Source of the DNA: Luteolibacter luteus
GTDB taxonomy: Bacteria > Verrucomicrobiota > Verrucomicrobiia > Verrucomicrobiales > Akkermansiaceae
Reading direction: 5' to 3'
Assembly (NCBI RefSeq): GCF_012913485.1
Contig: NZ_CP051774.1
Span: 5,952,001 to 6,016,000 of the forward strand
DNA length: 64,000 nt
A program made the translations under genes and the position numbers. Shown here piece by piece: positions 25,878 to 35,556 of the stretch. The notes below the pieces were generated by a model. The model was given only the letters and a program-made list of their open reading frames with translations, searched no databases and was not told where the DNA came from. Every line of letters starts with the position of its first letter. Positions within the stretch are counted from its first letter, which is position 1.

Positions 25878-26666
25878 ATGAATCTCGATTTCATTCCCAT
25901 CTGGGTCTTGCTCGCCATCACGATTCTCCTCGTGCTCTTTTCACTGGAGGGCGGCTACCGGCTTGGCCACCGCTCGCGCCGGAAATCGGAGGACGAGAAG
26001 GAATCGCCCGTGTCTGCCATCGCGGGCTCCATCCTTGGCCTCGTCGCCTTCGTGATGGCCTTCACCTTCGGCATCGTCACGGATCGCTACGATTCGCGGA
26101 AGGGCCTCGTGCGCGAGGAGGCGAATAGCGTCGGTACCACCTATCTGCGCACCGATTTCATGGCGGAGCCGGACAGCTCCGAGTCGAAGACGCTGCTGAA
26201 GCAATACGTGATCGACCGCCTCGACTTCACCGAGCGGATCCGGAGCGGCAAGATGTCACAGGAGGAATATTCCGCGGGAATGGCGAAGGCGGGCGGCGTC
26301 CACAAACGGCTCTGGGAACTCGCCGTGATCAATGCGCGGAAGGACATGAACTCGGACGTCGCCGCGCTTTATATCGATTCGCTCAACGGCCTCATCGATC
26401 TCCACGCCCTGCGCGTGGCCGTGGCCCTCCAGGCCCGCATCCCGATGGCGATCTGGCTCTCGCTGGCGACGCTGACTTTCCTCGGGATGCTCGCGGTCGG
26501 CTACCAGATGGGCATCGCCGGGTCGAAGCGCTCGCTGGTGCAGCCGATCCTCGCCATCTCCTTCAGCCTGGTCATCGCGCTGATCGCCTCCCTCGACCGG
26601 CCGAATGCCAGCTTCATCAAGGTTTCCCAGCAGCCCTTCGTCGATCTTCTCAACTCGATGAAGTGA
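25878..26666 (+). CDS. DUF4239 (bestrophin-like domain) membrane protein
   Basis: 262 residues with an N-terminal helix (IPIWVLLAITILLVLFSLEG), a second (SILGLVAFVMAFTFGIVTDR), a long soluble loop, and two C-terminal helices (IWLSLATLTFLGMLAVGY and ILAISFSLVIALIAS). The RYDSRKGLVREEANSVGTTY stretch after helix 2 is characteristic of DUF4239. The family is distantly related to bestrophin channels and has no proven function. Members occur near sulfatase/DUF1254 genes in other bacteria as well, as far as I recall. Confidence 0.82.
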   Translation: MNLDFIPIWVLLAITILLVLFSLEGGYRLGHRSRRKSEDEKESPVSAIAGSILGLVAFVMAFTFGIVTDRYDSRKGLVREEANSVGTTYLRTDFMAEPDSSESKTLLKQYVIDRLDFTERIRSGKMSQEEYSAGMAKAGGVHKRLWELAVINARKDMNSDVAALYIDSLNGLIDLHALRVAVALQARIPMAIWLSLATLTFLGMLAVGYQMGIAGSKRSLVQPILAISFSLVIALIASLDRPNASFIKVSQQPFVDLLNSMK

Positions 26667-26763
26667 AGCGGCGATGCGTTGCCGCGATCAATCCTCTCCC
26701 GACAGGAAATCAAGAAGCATCAAACCAACCGGACCTCCGGATCGGACACGAACCAACAATACC

Positions 26764-28320
26764 ATGAGAACGAATCCTCACTACAGCGGGCTTGTGATCG
26801 CCGCCACCCTGGTGGCTGCGGCGGTCGCCAACGCCCAGGACAAGAAACCCAATATCCTCGTCATCTGGGGCGACGACATCGGCACCTGGAATACGAGCTT
26901 CTGGAGCCGAGGCATGATGGGCTACGAGACGCCCAATATCGACCGCATCGCGAAGGAAGGCGTCGCCTTTACCGATTACTATGGCCAGCAGTCCTGCACC
27001 GCCGGTCGCGCTGCCTTCATCGGGGGAAATGTCCCGGTTCGCACCGGCATGACCAAGGTCGGCATGCCTGGAGCAAAGGAAGGCTGGCAGAAGACCGATG
27101 TCACTATGGCCACGGTGCTGAAGTCACAGGGCTATGCTACCGGGCAGTTCGGCAAGAACCACCAGGGCGACCGCGACGAGCACCTGCCGACGCAGCACGG
27201 CTTCGATGAGTTCATGGGCAATCTCTATCACCTCAATGCCGAGGAGGAGCCGGAGCAGGAGGATTACCCGGGAGACATGATCATGGCGGACGGCAAGACC
27301 TTCCTCCAGAAGTTCGGTCCCCGCGGCGTGATCCATTCCTATGCCGATGGCAAGGTCGAGGACACCGGCCCGCTGACGAAGAAGCGGATGGAAACGGTGG
27401 ACGATGAGACCATGGCCGCTGCCAAGGACTTCATGCAGCGCCAGATCAAGGCGGATAAGCCCTTCTTCGTCTGGTACAACACCACGCGCATGCACTTCCG
27501 CACTCACGTGCGGGCCGAGCACCGCCACAAGGGGAATGACGAGTACACCGACGGCATGATCGAGCACGATAACCAGGTCGGCGAGATGCTGAAGTTCCTC
27601 GATGACAACAAGCTCACCGACAACACGCTCGTTGTTTACTCCACCGACAACGCCCCGCACTTCAATACCTGGCCGGATGGCGGCATGGTGCCCTTCCGCA
27701 GCGAGAAGAATTCTAACTGGGAAGGCGCCTATCGCGTGCCCTGCTATGTGCGCTGGCCCGGACACATCCCGGCGGGAGTGGTGCTGAATGGCATCGTGGC
27801 CCACGAGGACTGGCTGCCGACCTTCGCCGCCATCGCGGGTGCTCCGGATATCAAGGAGAAGCTCGCCGCCGGCGTGGAGCTGAATGGCCGCAAGTATCGC
27901 AACTACATCGACGGTCACAACCAGCTCGACTACATCACCGGCAAGGCCAAGGACTCGCCGCGCCGCGAGTTCATGTATGTGAATGACGACGGTCAGATCG
28001 TCGCCATCCGCTATGATGCTTGGAAGGCGGTCTTCCTCGAAAATCGCGGCATGGCCTTCGAGGTATGGCGCGAGCCCTTCATCGAGCTCCGCGTGCCGCT
28101 GCTCTTCAACCTGCGCCGCGATCCCTTCGAAAAGGCCCAGCACAGCGCGAACGTCTACAACGATTGGTTCCTGAACCGTGTCTACCTGCTGGTGCCGATG
28201 CAGGCGTATGCAGGCCAGTTCCTGAAAACCATGGTCGATTACCCGCCCAGCCAGACGCCCGGCTCCTTCAATCTTGAGAAGGTCCAGAAGCAGATCGAGG
28301 CCTCCATGGGGGGCAAATAA
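26764..28320 (+). CDS. Exported arylsulfatase, CTAGR motif (1 of 3)
   Basis: 518 residues with a signal peptide cleaved near ANAQ (residue 25). Metal motif NILVIWGDDIG, catalytic site C78-T-A-G-R in YYGQQSCTAGRAAF, TGQFGKNHQGDRDEHLPT (conserved Lys/His), and STDNAP instead of the usual DNG. The two genes at 33876 and 35973 are close paralogues sharing YGQQSCTAGRA and GNLYHLNAEEEPE. CxAxR replaces CxPxR; this form is a recognised variant of type I sulfatases. Formylglycine conversion would need an FGE or anSME that tolerates Ala. Substrate unknown. Confidence 0.9.
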   Translation: MRTNPHYSGLVIAATLVAAAVANAQDKKPNILVIWGDDIGTWNTSFWSRGMMGYETPNIDRIAKEGVAFTDYYGQQSCTAGRAAFIGGNVPVRTGMTKVGMPGAKEGWQKTDVTMATVLKSQGYATGQFGKNHQGDRDEHLPTQHGFDEFMGNLYHLNAEEEPEQEDYPGDMIMADGKTFLQKFGPRGVIHSYADGKVEDTGPLTKKRMETVDDETMAAAKDFMQRQIKADKPFFVWYNTTRMHFRTHVRAEHRHKGNDEYTDGMIEHDNQVGEMLKFLDDNKLTDNTLVVYSTDNAPHFNTWPDGGMVPFRSEKNSNWEGAYRVPCYVRWPGHIPAGVVLNGIVAHEDWLPTFAAIAGAPDIKEKLAAGVELNGRKYRNYIDGHNQLDYITGKAKDSPRREFMYVNDDGQIVAIRYDAWKAVFLENRGMAFEVWREPFIELRVPLLFNLRRDPFEKAQHSANVYNDWFLNRVYLLVPMQAYAGQFLKTMVDYPPSQTPGSFNLEKVQKQIEASMGGK

Positions 28321-28341
28321 TCATCTCCGGCCCAGCCCTGC

Positions 28342-28369
28342 GCGGGGCAGTCCATCCGGGCTGCCCCGC
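28342..28369 (+). other. Intercistronic hairpin
   Basis: GCGGGGCAG / CTGCCCCGC, a perfect 9-base-pair stem with a 10-base loop, lies between the sulfatase stop and the HAD gene start. There is no T-tract. It probably modulates read-through or mRNA stability inside the run. Confidence 0.5.
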
Positions 28370-28387
28370 CTCCAACCCTTTCCTGTC

Positions 28388-29359
28388 ATGAAAGCCATCG
28401 CGTCATTCATCCTGCCCGTGCTCATGCTTGTCGCACGGGCCGCCGAGCCGCTGCCGTCCTGGAACGACACGGAGACCCGGAAGTCGATCATTGCCTTTGT
28501 CGAGAAGACTGCCACGGAGGGCTCCTCCGATTTCGTGCCCGTGCCGGAGCGCATCGCCGTCTTCGACAATGATGGCACTCTGTGGAGCGAGCAGCCGATG
28601 TATTTCCAGCTCGCCTTCGTGATCGATCGGGTGAAGGCGCTCGCCCCGGATCATCCGGAGTGGAAGGAGAAGGAACCCTTTGCCTCGCTTTTGAAAGGGG
28701 ATGCCAAGGGCGTCGCCGCCTCCGGTCAGAAGGGCCTGATGGAGCTGCTCGCGGTGACGCATACCGGCATGACCATCGGCGAGTTCGAGACCATCGTCAC
28801 CGCATGGCTCGCCACCGCGAAGCACCCGAAGAGCGGGAGGCCCTACACCGAGATGGTCTTCCAACCGATGGTCGAGCTGCTCGGCTATCTCCGTGAAAAA
28901 GGCTACAAGACCTTCATCGTCTCCGGCGGCGGCATCGAGTTCATGCGCCCGTGGACGGAGAAGGTCTACGGCATCCCGCCGGAGCAGGTGGTCGGCAGCA
29001 GCGGCAAGCTGAAGTACGAGATGAAGGACGGGAAGCCGGTGCTGACCAAGCTGCCGGAGATCGATCTCATCGACGACAAGGAAGGGAAGCCCGTCGGCAT
29101 CCAGAGTCACATCGGCAGGCGGCCCATTTTCGCCGCGGGGAACTCTGATGGCGATTTCCAGATGCTCGAATGGACGACCAGCGGAAAGGGGCCTCGCTTC
29201 GGTCTCATCGTCCATCACACCGATGCCGAGCGGGAGTATGCCTACGACCGCGATTCTCACTTCGGCAAGTTGGACAAGGCGATGGATGAAGCGCCGAAGC
29301 GCGGCTGGGTCCTCGTCGACATGAAGAAGGACTGGGCAACGATCTATCCTGAGAAATAG
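28388..29359 (+). CDS. Exported HAD-superfamily phosphatase
   Basis: 323 residues from the ATG at 28388, with a signal peptide (SFILPVLMLVARAAEP). HAD motif I is FDNDGTLW (DxDGT), motif II FIVSGGG, and motif IV lies in AAGNSDGDF with a following conserved region. The mature enzyme resembles periplasmic phosphoserine-phosphatase-like HAD hydrolases. Its presence among sulfatases suggests dephosphorylation of the same compounds or a related ester-scavenging role; this is inference. Confidence 0.85.
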   Translation: MKAIASFILPVLMLVARAAEPLPSWNDTETRKSIIAFVEKTATEGSSDFVPVPERIAVFDNDGTLWSEQPMYFQLAFVIDRVKALAPDHPEWKEKEPFASLLKGDAKGVAASGQKGLMELLAVTHTGMTIGEFETIVTAWLATAKHPKSGRPYTEMVFQPMVELLGYLREKGYKTFIVSGGGIEFMRPWTEKVYGIPPEQVVGSSGKLKYEMKDGKPVLTKLPEIDLIDDKEGKPVGIQSHIGRRPIFAAGNSDGDFQMLEWTTSGKGPRFGLIVHHTDAEREYAYDRDSHFGKLDKAMDEAPKRGWVLVDMKKDWATIYPEK

Positions 29360-29366
29360 CACGACC

Positions 29367-29930
29367 ATGAACACCACCTTGCTACACCTGCTATCGAGGA
29401 ACTGGGGTTGGATCCTGCTGCGCGGCATCCTTGCCATCCTCTTCGGCTTGATGGCCTTCGGCTGGCCGCTGCTGACGCTTCAGGTGCTGGTGCTACTATA
29501 TGGGGCTTACGTGCTGGTGGATGGGGTGATCTCCCTGATCGCGGCGATCCGCGGCGGGACCTTCGCCCCGCGCTGGTGGCTTGCCCTCGTGGGGGTGATC
29601 GGCCTGCTGGCGGGCATCGCTCTCTTCCTATGGCCGGGTCTGGGCGCGCTGGCTTTGCTGATGTTCATCGGCGCGGTGGCGATCGTGCGGGGCATATTCG
29701 AGATCGCCGGGGCCGTCGCCCTGCGGAGAGAGATCCGGGGAGAGTGGATGCTGATTCTCAGCGGGCTCGCCTCGATCCTTTTCGGTGCGGTGGTGATGCT
29801 TTTTCCAGGTGCCGGTGCCGTGGGGATGGTCTGGCTAATCGCCGCCTACTCCATCGCCTTCGGGCTCATCCTCTGCGTGCTCGCATTCCGCCTCCGGTCC
29901 CACGGCAAGCCTCGGCACCAGCCCGCATAG
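29367..29930 (+). CDS. HdeD-like (DUF308) membrane protein
   Basis: 187 residues with six predicted membrane helices arranged as three pairs, beginning with NWGWILLRGILAILFGLMAF. The internal repeat pattern (helix, short Trp-Pro turn, helix) is typical of HdeD/DUF308. The gene starts 8 bases after the HAD gene. HdeD is linked to acid resistance in enterobacteria; the role here is not known. Confidence 0.87.
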   Translation: MNTTLLHLLSRNWGWILLRGILAILFGLMAFGWPLLTLQVLVLLYGAYVLVDGVISLIAAIRGGTFAPRWWLALVGVIGLLAGIALFLWPGLGALALLMFIGAVAIVRGIFEIAGAVALRREIRGEWMLILSGLASILFGAVVMLFPGAGAVGMVWLIAAYSIAFGLILCVLAFRLRSHGKPRHQPA

Positions 29931-29985
29931 CCGGCGGATTTCCCCTAATATCATATCACAACCCAACCCATCTCATCTCCTCCTT

Positions 29986-31383
29986 ATGAAACTTTCACTT
30001 CTCGCAATGGGCCTGCTTTTCGGAGGCAGCCTGCTTTCCTCCCTGCACGCAGCCGATGCGCCAGCGCTCTCCGCCCAAGAAGCGGAGGCCATCGCGCAGG
30101 AGGCCTACATCTATTTCTATCCGCTCGTCACGATGGATGTGACGCGCAAGCAGTTCATCAATCTCGATGTAAAGAGCAGCCCCTTCGGCGGCGTACCGAA
30201 TGCCTTCACCCACGTCCGCGCATTCCCCACAGCGGACCTGCGCGCGGTGGTCCGACCGAACTTCGATACCCTTTATTCCAGCGCCTGGCTGGACCTTTCC
30301 GCGGGCCCGGTGGTGGTCTCCACCGCGGACACCGGTGGCCGCTATTTCCTGCTGCCGATGCTCGATCTGTGGTCGGATGTCTTCGCCGTGCCGGGCAAGC
30401 GGACCAGCGGCACCGGCGCCGCGAACTATGCCGTCGTTCCGCCAGGCTGGCGGGGCGAACTGCCGGAGGGCCTCGAGCGCATCGATTCCCCGACGCAGTG
30501 GGTCTGGATCATCGGGCGCACCCAGACGAATGGACCGAAGGACTACGAGGCGGTCCACAAGGTTCAGGATGGATACAAGATCACTCAACTCGCCGATTGG
30601 GGAAAGCCGCCGCGCCCTGTGGAGCAGAAGATCGATCCCTCCGTCGACACCAAGACCGAACCTCTCAAGCAGGTGAACGAGATGCCCGCGCTGGAATACT
30701 TCAAATACGGCGCCGCCCTGATGAAGGAAAACCCGCCGCACCTCACCGATTGGTCCATCCTTGCGCGCATGAAGCGCATCGGCATCGAGCCTGGAAAGGA
30801 CCTCGATGAAAGCAAGGCCGGGGCCGCCGTTTTCCAGAAGGGCGCGACAGAGGGCCTCAAGCTGATGGTGGAGAAGCTCCCCACTCTCGCCCGTGTCACC
30901 AACGGCTGGCAGATGAATACCGACACCATGGGTGTCTACGGGAACTTCTACCTCAAGCGCGCCATCGTCGCGATGGCCGGCCTCGGGGCCAACCAGCCGG
31001 ACGACGCCATCTATCCGCTCAATGTCACCGATGCCGAGGGCAAGGCGGTCACGGCGGAGAACAACTACGTCCTCCACTTTGAGAAAAGCGAGCTGCCGCC
31101 GGCCGGTGCCTTCTGGTCGCTCACCATGTATGACGCCGAGGGCTTTCAAATCGCGAATCCCCTCAACCGCTTCGCCATCGGCGACCGCGATGCGCTCAAG
31201 TTCAACGCCGACGGCTCGCTCGATCTCCTCATCCAGCACGAAAGCCCCGGTGCCGACAAGGAGTCGAACTGGCTGCCCGCACCCCAGAGCGGCGCGCTCG
31301 GCCTGACACTGCGGCTCTACAATCCGAGGCCCCAGGCGCTCGATGGCCGCTGGAATCCGCCGGCGCTGCGGAAGGCGAAATGA
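29986..31383 (+). CDS. Exported DUF1254/DUF1214 protein (1 of 5)
   Basis: 465 residues with a signal peptide (LLFGGSLLSSLHAAD). The DUF1254 part is residues 30-165 (AYIYFYPLVTMDVTRKQF; VRPNFDTLYSSAWLDLSAGP; YFLLPMLDLWSDVF). The DUF1214 part is about 330-455 (LPPAGAFWSLTMYDAEGFQI, SNWLPAP, LRLYNP). Both are beta-rich domains usually found together in secreted proteins. No catalytic motif is established for the family. It starts a set of three adjacent DUF1254 genes. Confidence 0.9.
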   Translation: MKLSLLAMGLLFGGSLLSSLHAADAPALSAQEAEAIAQEAYIYFYPLVTMDVTRKQFINLDVKSSPFGGVPNAFTHVRAFPTADLRAVVRPNFDTLYSSAWLDLSAGPVVVSTADTGGRYFLLPMLDLWSDVFAVPGKRTSGTGAANYAVVPPGWRGELPEGLERIDSPTQWVWIIGRTQTNGPKDYEAVHKVQDGYKITQLADWGKPPRPVEQKIDPSVDTKTEPLKQVNEMPALEYFKYGAALMKENPPHLTDWSILARMKRIGIEPGKDLDESKAGAAVFQKGATEGLKLMVEKLPTLARVTNGWQMNTDTMGVYGNFYLKRAIVAMAGLGANQPDDAIYPLNVTDAEGKAVTAENNYVLHFEKSELPPAGAFWSLTMYDAEGFQIANPLNRFAIGDRDALKFNADGSLDLLIQHESPGADKESNWLPAPQSGALGLTLRLYNPRPQALDGRWNPPALRKAK

Positions 31384-31404
31384 ATCCCAACGAAACAAGG
31401 AACC

Positions 31405-32802
31405 ATGAAAACCCTCACATCGCTCCTTCTGGCCACCCTGTCCTTCGCCGCCGGGGCAAATGCCCAGGGCGGGGACATTGTGAACAACGGAGCTCCCGCG
31501 CGCCGCGCCACCGAGGCCGTCATCTGGGGCATCCCGCTCGTGAACTACGACCGCATGCTCCAGGCCGCGATCGAGAATGGCGGCGCGCCAAACCAGGTCA
31601 TCTACTGGTCCCAGCCGGTCAACTCGAAGAACCAGACGCTCACGCCGAATCCGGATACCATTTACCTGAATCCCTTCTACGACACGCGGAAGGGTCCGGT
31701 GGTGCTGGAGATCCCGCCCGCGGGTGATGATGGCGTCATCGTCGGCAGCGTGGACATCTCCTGGCAGAATGCGCTGATCGACGTGGGTCCCGCCGGGGCC
31801 GACAAGGGGAAGGGGGGCAAGTACCTGATCACGCCGCCGGGCCACAAGGAGAAGCCGCCGAAGGGTTACATCGTCCTGCCTTCGGACACCTATCTCGGCT
31901 TCGTCATCCTGCGTTCGAACTTCAAGAGCCGCAGCCCGGAGGACATCGCCGCCGCGGTCGCCCATGGGAAGAAGATCAAATTCTACCCGCTGGGTGCCTC
32001 GCCGGATTCCACGGTCTTCGTGGATGTCCATGGCAAGGACTTCGACTCTACGATTCCCTATGACCTCCGCTTCTTCGAAGGCCTCGACCGCATGGTCCAG
32101 ATTGAGCCGTGGCAGGAGCGGGACAGGCTGATGATCCCGATGCTGAAGTCGATCGGCATTGAGAAAGGGAAACCCTTTCACCCCGATGGAGCGATGAAGA
32201 AGATCCTAGGCGAGGCGATCAAGGATGCGCATGCGGAGATCACCGCGAGCTACGAGTCGAACTTCGCCGATGCCTTCTATCCAGGCACGCACTGGGCGGT
32301 GCCCGTGCCTCAGGACACGATCAAGGGGATGAACACCATGTTCGAGGATCCCGATGTCTATGCCATCGATGGCCGCGCGGTGATGTATTCCATCGCTTAC
32401 TTCAGCCCGAAGCACCTAGGGCCCGCACAGTTCTATGTCCTCACGATCAAGGACGGCAAGGGCGGCGCCTTTGACGGCAAGGAGACCTACAAGCTCACCG
32501 TCCCCGCGGATGCACCGGCCAAGCAGTACTGGTCCGTCACCGCCTACGACGCGGAGACGCATGCGCTCATCAAGGGCATGCCCCGCGCCAGCCGGGCCTC
32601 GAATGTGAAGGAGCTGCAGAAGAACAGCGACGGCTCCACGGATCTCTACTTCGGCCCGCAAGCCCCGGAAGGCAAGGAATCGAACTGGGTGCCTACCGAT
32701 CCGCAGCGCGGTTTCGAGCTGATGTTCCGCATCTACGGCCCGGATCCCGCCTTCTTCGAGAAGAAGTGGAAGCTCCCGGATGCGGTCAAAGTCGAGAACT
32801 AA
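31405..32802 (+). CDS. Exported DUF1254/DUF1214 protein (2 of 5)
   Basis: 465 residues with a signal peptide ending near ANAQ. It belongs to a subgroup shared with the gene at 37658: RR-A-x-E-A-V-I-W-G-I-P near the N-terminus, QTLTPNPDTIYLNPFYDT, DKGKGGKYLxTPPG, and a DUF1214 end (QYWSVTAYDAETHALIKG, SNWVPTDP). The conserved NPDTIYLNPFYD is the subgroup version of the DTLYSSAW motif of the first gene. It follows the previous gene by 21 bases and overlaps no other. Function unknown; extracytoplasmic. Confidence 0.9.
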   Translation: MKTLTSLLLATLSFAAGANAQGGDIVNNGAPARRATEAVIWGIPLVNYDRMLQAAIENGGAPNQVIYWSQPVNSKNQTLTPNPDTIYLNPFYDTRKGPVVLEIPPAGDDGVIVGSVDISWQNALIDVGPAGADKGKGGKYLITPPGHKEKPPKGYIVLPSDTYLGFVILRSNFKSRSPEDIAAAVAHGKKIKFYPLGASPDSTVFVDVHGKDFDSTIPYDLRFFEGLDRMVQIEPWQERDRLMIPMLKSIGIEKGKPFHPDGAMKKILGEAIKDAHAEITASYESNFADAFYPGTHWAVPVPQDTIKGMNTMFEDPDVYAIDGRAVMYSIAYFSPKHLGPAQFYVLTIKDGKGGAFDGKETYKLTVPADAPAKQYWSVTAYDAETHALIKGMPRASRASNVKELQKNSDGSTDLYFGPQAPEGKESNWVPTDPQRGFELMFRIYGPDPAFFEKKWKLPDAVKVEN

Positions 32803-32816
32803 CAAGCACACTCATC

Positions 32817-33830
32817 ATGATCCTGAAACACGCCATCCTCAGCCTCGCCCTCATCGCGCAGGCCCCTGCCGATCCCGATCCCGTTCCCGTCACCGTCGAT
32901 AACTTCATCCGCGCCGAGTCGGATAGCTACATGGGCGGCCTCATCAAGGACAGCGGCGGCATCGGCAAGTTCGTCCATCGCCGTGAGCCCGCGAATATCG
33001 ACAAGCAAACTGTCATCCGCCTGAACCGCGATACCCTTTATTCATCCGCCGTCTTCGACTTGGATGCCGGACCCGTCACCATCACCCTGCCGGATGCGGG
33101 CAAGCGCTTCCGCTCCGTCCAAGTGATCAACCAGGATCACTACGCGCCGCTGGTGAGCTACGAAGCGGGGGACATCGTCATCGATCGAGAACTCGCGGGC
33201 ACTCGCTACGCCGTTGTCGCACTCCGTACCCTTGTCGACCCCGCGGATCCGGAGGACATCAAGCAAGTCCACGCCCTCCAAGACGCGATCAAGACCAGCC
33301 AGAAGGATCCCGGCAGCTTCGAGGTCCCTGATTGGGATTCCGCCAGCCGCAAGAAGGTAAGGGAAGCCCTGCTCGTCCTTGCTGCGACCCGGAGCGGCTT
33401 CACCAAGGCCTTCGGCAAGAAAGGCGAGGTGGATCCCATCTCCCACTTGCTAGGCACCGCCGCAGGCTGGGGCGGGAATCCGGACAAGGACGCCACCTAC
33501 CTCAATTTCACTCCCGCGAAAAACGACGGCAAGACCGCCTACACCCTCGTCGTGAAGGAAGTTCCCGTCGACGCCTTCTGGTCGATTAGCGTCTACAACA
33601 AGGATGGCTACTTCGAGAAGAACGCCGAGAACGCTTACTCGATCAACGACATCACCGCAAAGAAAGCGGAGGATGGCTCGGTGAAGGTCCTCTTCGGCGG
33701 CGAGCCGGACGGAGCCTCGAACCACATCCCCATCACCCCCGGCTGGAACTACACCGTTCGCCTCTATCGACCGCACGAGGAGATCCTCGATGGCACCTGG
33801 AAGTTCCCCGAACCGCAACCGGTCGAATGA
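32817..33830 (+). CDS. Short exported DUF1254/DUF1214 protein (3 of 5)
   Basis: 337 residues from the ATG at 32817, 14 bases after the previous stop; signal peptide HAILSLALIAQA. It lacks about 130 residues relative to its neighbours, mainly between the two domains. It keeps the core: IRLNRDTLYSSAVFDLDAGP (DUF1254) and PVDAFWSISVYNKDGYF, NHIPITPGWNYTVRLYRP (DUF1214). It represents a compact version of the family. Confidence 0.88.
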   Translation: MILKHAILSLALIAQAPADPDPVPVTVDNFIRAESDSYMGGLIKDSGGIGKFVHRREPANIDKQTVIRLNRDTLYSSAVFDLDAGPVTITLPDAGKRFRSVQVINQDHYAPLVSYEAGDIVIDRELAGTRYAVVALRTLVDPADPEDIKQVHALQDAIKTSQKDPGSFEVPDWDSASRKKVREALLVLAATRSGFTKAFGKKGEVDPISHLLGTAAGWGGNPDKDATYLNFTPAKNDGKTAYTLVVKEVPVDAFWSISVYNKDGYFEKNAENAYSINDITAKKAEDGSVKVLFGGEPDGASNHIPITPGWNYTVRLYRPHEEILDGTWKFPEPQPVE

Positions 33831-33875
33831 CGAGAAGCGTTCCCGAAATTTTGACCACGAAAGACCAAATACGCC

Positions 33876-35477
33876 ATGAAACGAACACCAGTGACATCAG
33901 GCGGATCGCCCTGCGGGGGCCTCCGTCTTAGTAGCAGGATCCTGTCCGTCGTCGCGCTCGCCTTCACGGCGGTCGCATCGGCGCAGGAAAAGAAGCCGAA
34001 CATCCTCATCATCTGGGGAGACGATATCGGCATCCCGCAGATCAGCGCTTACACCCAGGGCCTGATGGGTTACCGCACTCCGAATATCGATCGCATCGCG
34101 AAGGAAGGCGCGCTTTTCACCGACTCCTACGGCCAGCAAAGCTGCACCGCGGGCCGCGCCAGCTTCATCATCGGTCAGGAGCCCTTCCGCACCGGCCTGC
34201 TCACCATCGGCATGCCCGGTGATCCGCACGGCATCACCGAGTGGATGCCGACCATCGCGGATGCGCTGAAGCAGGAAGGCTACGTTACCGGCCAGTTCGG
34301 CAAGAACCACCTCGGCGATCAGGACCAGCATCTGCCGACCAAGCACGGCTTCGATGAGTTCTTCGGTAATCTCTACCACCTCAATGCCGAGGAGGAACCG
34401 GAGGGCTACTTTTACCCGAAGGACCCGGAGTTCAAAAAGAAGTTCGGTCCGCGCGGCGTCATCAAGGCCACCGCCGATGGCAAGGTCGAGGACACCGGCC
34501 CGCTCAGCACCAGCCGCATGCCTACCGTAGACGAGGAGTTCCTCGGCGGCGCGAAGGACTTCATTCAGCGCCATGCGAAGGGCGAGAAGCCCTTTTTCTG
34601 CTGGTTCAACAGCACCCGAATGCACGTCTTCACCCACCTCAAGAAGGAATCGCTCGGCAAGACCGGCAAGGGCATGCATGCCGATGGCATGGTCGAGCAC
34701 GATGGCCATGTCGGCCAGTTGCTCGACCTGCTCGATGAACTGAAGATCGCCGACAACACGATCGTCGTTTACTCCACGGACAACGGCGCGGAGCTCGCCC
34801 TCTGGCCGGATGGCGCGATGACCATGTTCCATGGCGAGAAAGGCACCACCTGGGAAGGCGGCTTCCGCATTCCCATGATGGTACGCTGGCCCGGGGTGGT
34901 GAAGCCCGGCACCGTCTACAATGACATCATCTCGAATCTCGACTGGTTTCCCACGTTGCTCGCCGCGGCCGGGAATCCGAATGTGAAGGAGCAGCTCGCC
35001 AAGGGCACTACCTTCCATGGCAAGGAGTTCAAGGTGAAGCTCGATGGCTACAACTTCATGCCCTACTTCCAGGGCAAGGAGCCGAAGGGCCCGCGCGAGC
35101 AGATCTTCTACTTCGACCAGGGTGGGAATCTCAACGCGCTCCGCTGGAACGATTGGAAGCTTACCTTTGCCTTGGCCCGCGGAAACATCGCCACCGGCGT
35201 GCGCGAAACACCGGCATGGGCTCTCATCGCGAACCTGCGCATGGATCCCTATGAGCGCGGCATGGATGAGGGCGGCGGCGCGGTGGATTTCCTCGCGCGG
35301 AACATGTGGCTGATCGTGCCTGTCCAGGCGGAGATCAAGAAGTTCTTCGAGGACTTCGACCAGTATCCCTACCAGACCGGATCCACGCTCAATGCCGGCG
35401 GGATCAATTACGGCATGCTACAGAAGGAAGCCGCCTTCGAGCGCCTCAAGAAGCTCGAGTCGATGAAACCGAGATAG
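33876..35477 (+). CDS. Exported arylsulfatase, CTAGR motif (2 of 3)
   Basis: 533 residues with a long N-region and a signal helix (ILSVVALAFTAVASAQ). Metal motif NILIIWGDDIG, catalytic site C90-T-A-G-R, TGQFGKNHLGDQDQHLPTKH, and YSTDNGAELALWPDG, here with the normal DNG. FEEWxGGFRxP-type positioning is present as TWEGGFRIPMMVRWPG. It is a close paralogue of the sulfatases at 26764 and 35973, the latter two genes downstream. The full active-site set suggests an active enzyme; substrate unknown. Confidence 0.9.
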   Translation: MKRTPVTSGGSPCGGLRLSSRILSVVALAFTAVASAQEKKPNILIIWGDDIGIPQISAYTQGLMGYRTPNIDRIAKEGALFTDSYGQQSCTAGRASFIIGQEPFRTGLLTIGMPGDPHGITEWMPTIADALKQEGYVTGQFGKNHLGDQDQHLPTKHGFDEFFGNLYHLNAEEEPEGYFYPKDPEFKKKFGPRGVIKATADGKVEDTGPLSTSRMPTVDEEFLGGAKDFIQRHAKGEKPFFCWFNSTRMHVFTHLKKESLGKTGKGMHADGMVEHDGHVGQLLDLLDELKIADNTIVVYSTDNGAELALWPDGAMTMFHGEKGTTWEGGFRIPMMVRWPGVVKPGTVYNDIISNLDWFPTLLAAAGNPNVKEQLAKGTTFHGKEFKVKLDGYNFMPYFQGKEPKGPREQIFYFDQGGNLNALRWNDWKLTFALARGNIATGVRETPAWALIANLRMDPYERGMDEGGGAVDFLARNMWLIVPVQAEIKKFFEDFDQYPYQTGSTLNAGGINYGMLQKEAAFERLKKLESMKPR

Positions 35478-35492
35478 TTTCCCGGCACCGCA

Positions 35493-35525
35493 GGCAGGGA
35501 GGCCAGGGGCTGGCCTTCCTGCCTC
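35493..35525 (+). terminator. Strong hairpin after sulfatase, terminator-like
   Basis: A 15-base-pair stem with one G-T pair (AGGCAGGGAGGCCAG with CTGGCCTTCCTGCCT) and a three-base loop, 16 bases after the sulfatase stop. No T-tract. It is one of the most stable structures in the window and may end or attenuate transcription between 33876 and 35557. Confidence 0.6.
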
Positions 35526-35556
35526 ACTTCCGGTCGGCCCCCGACGAGTCCAAGCG

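Noticed and set aside
29995-32181. Minus-strand open frame of 728 codons
   Set aside because: Antisense to two well-supported DUF1254 genes. No domain or start signal.
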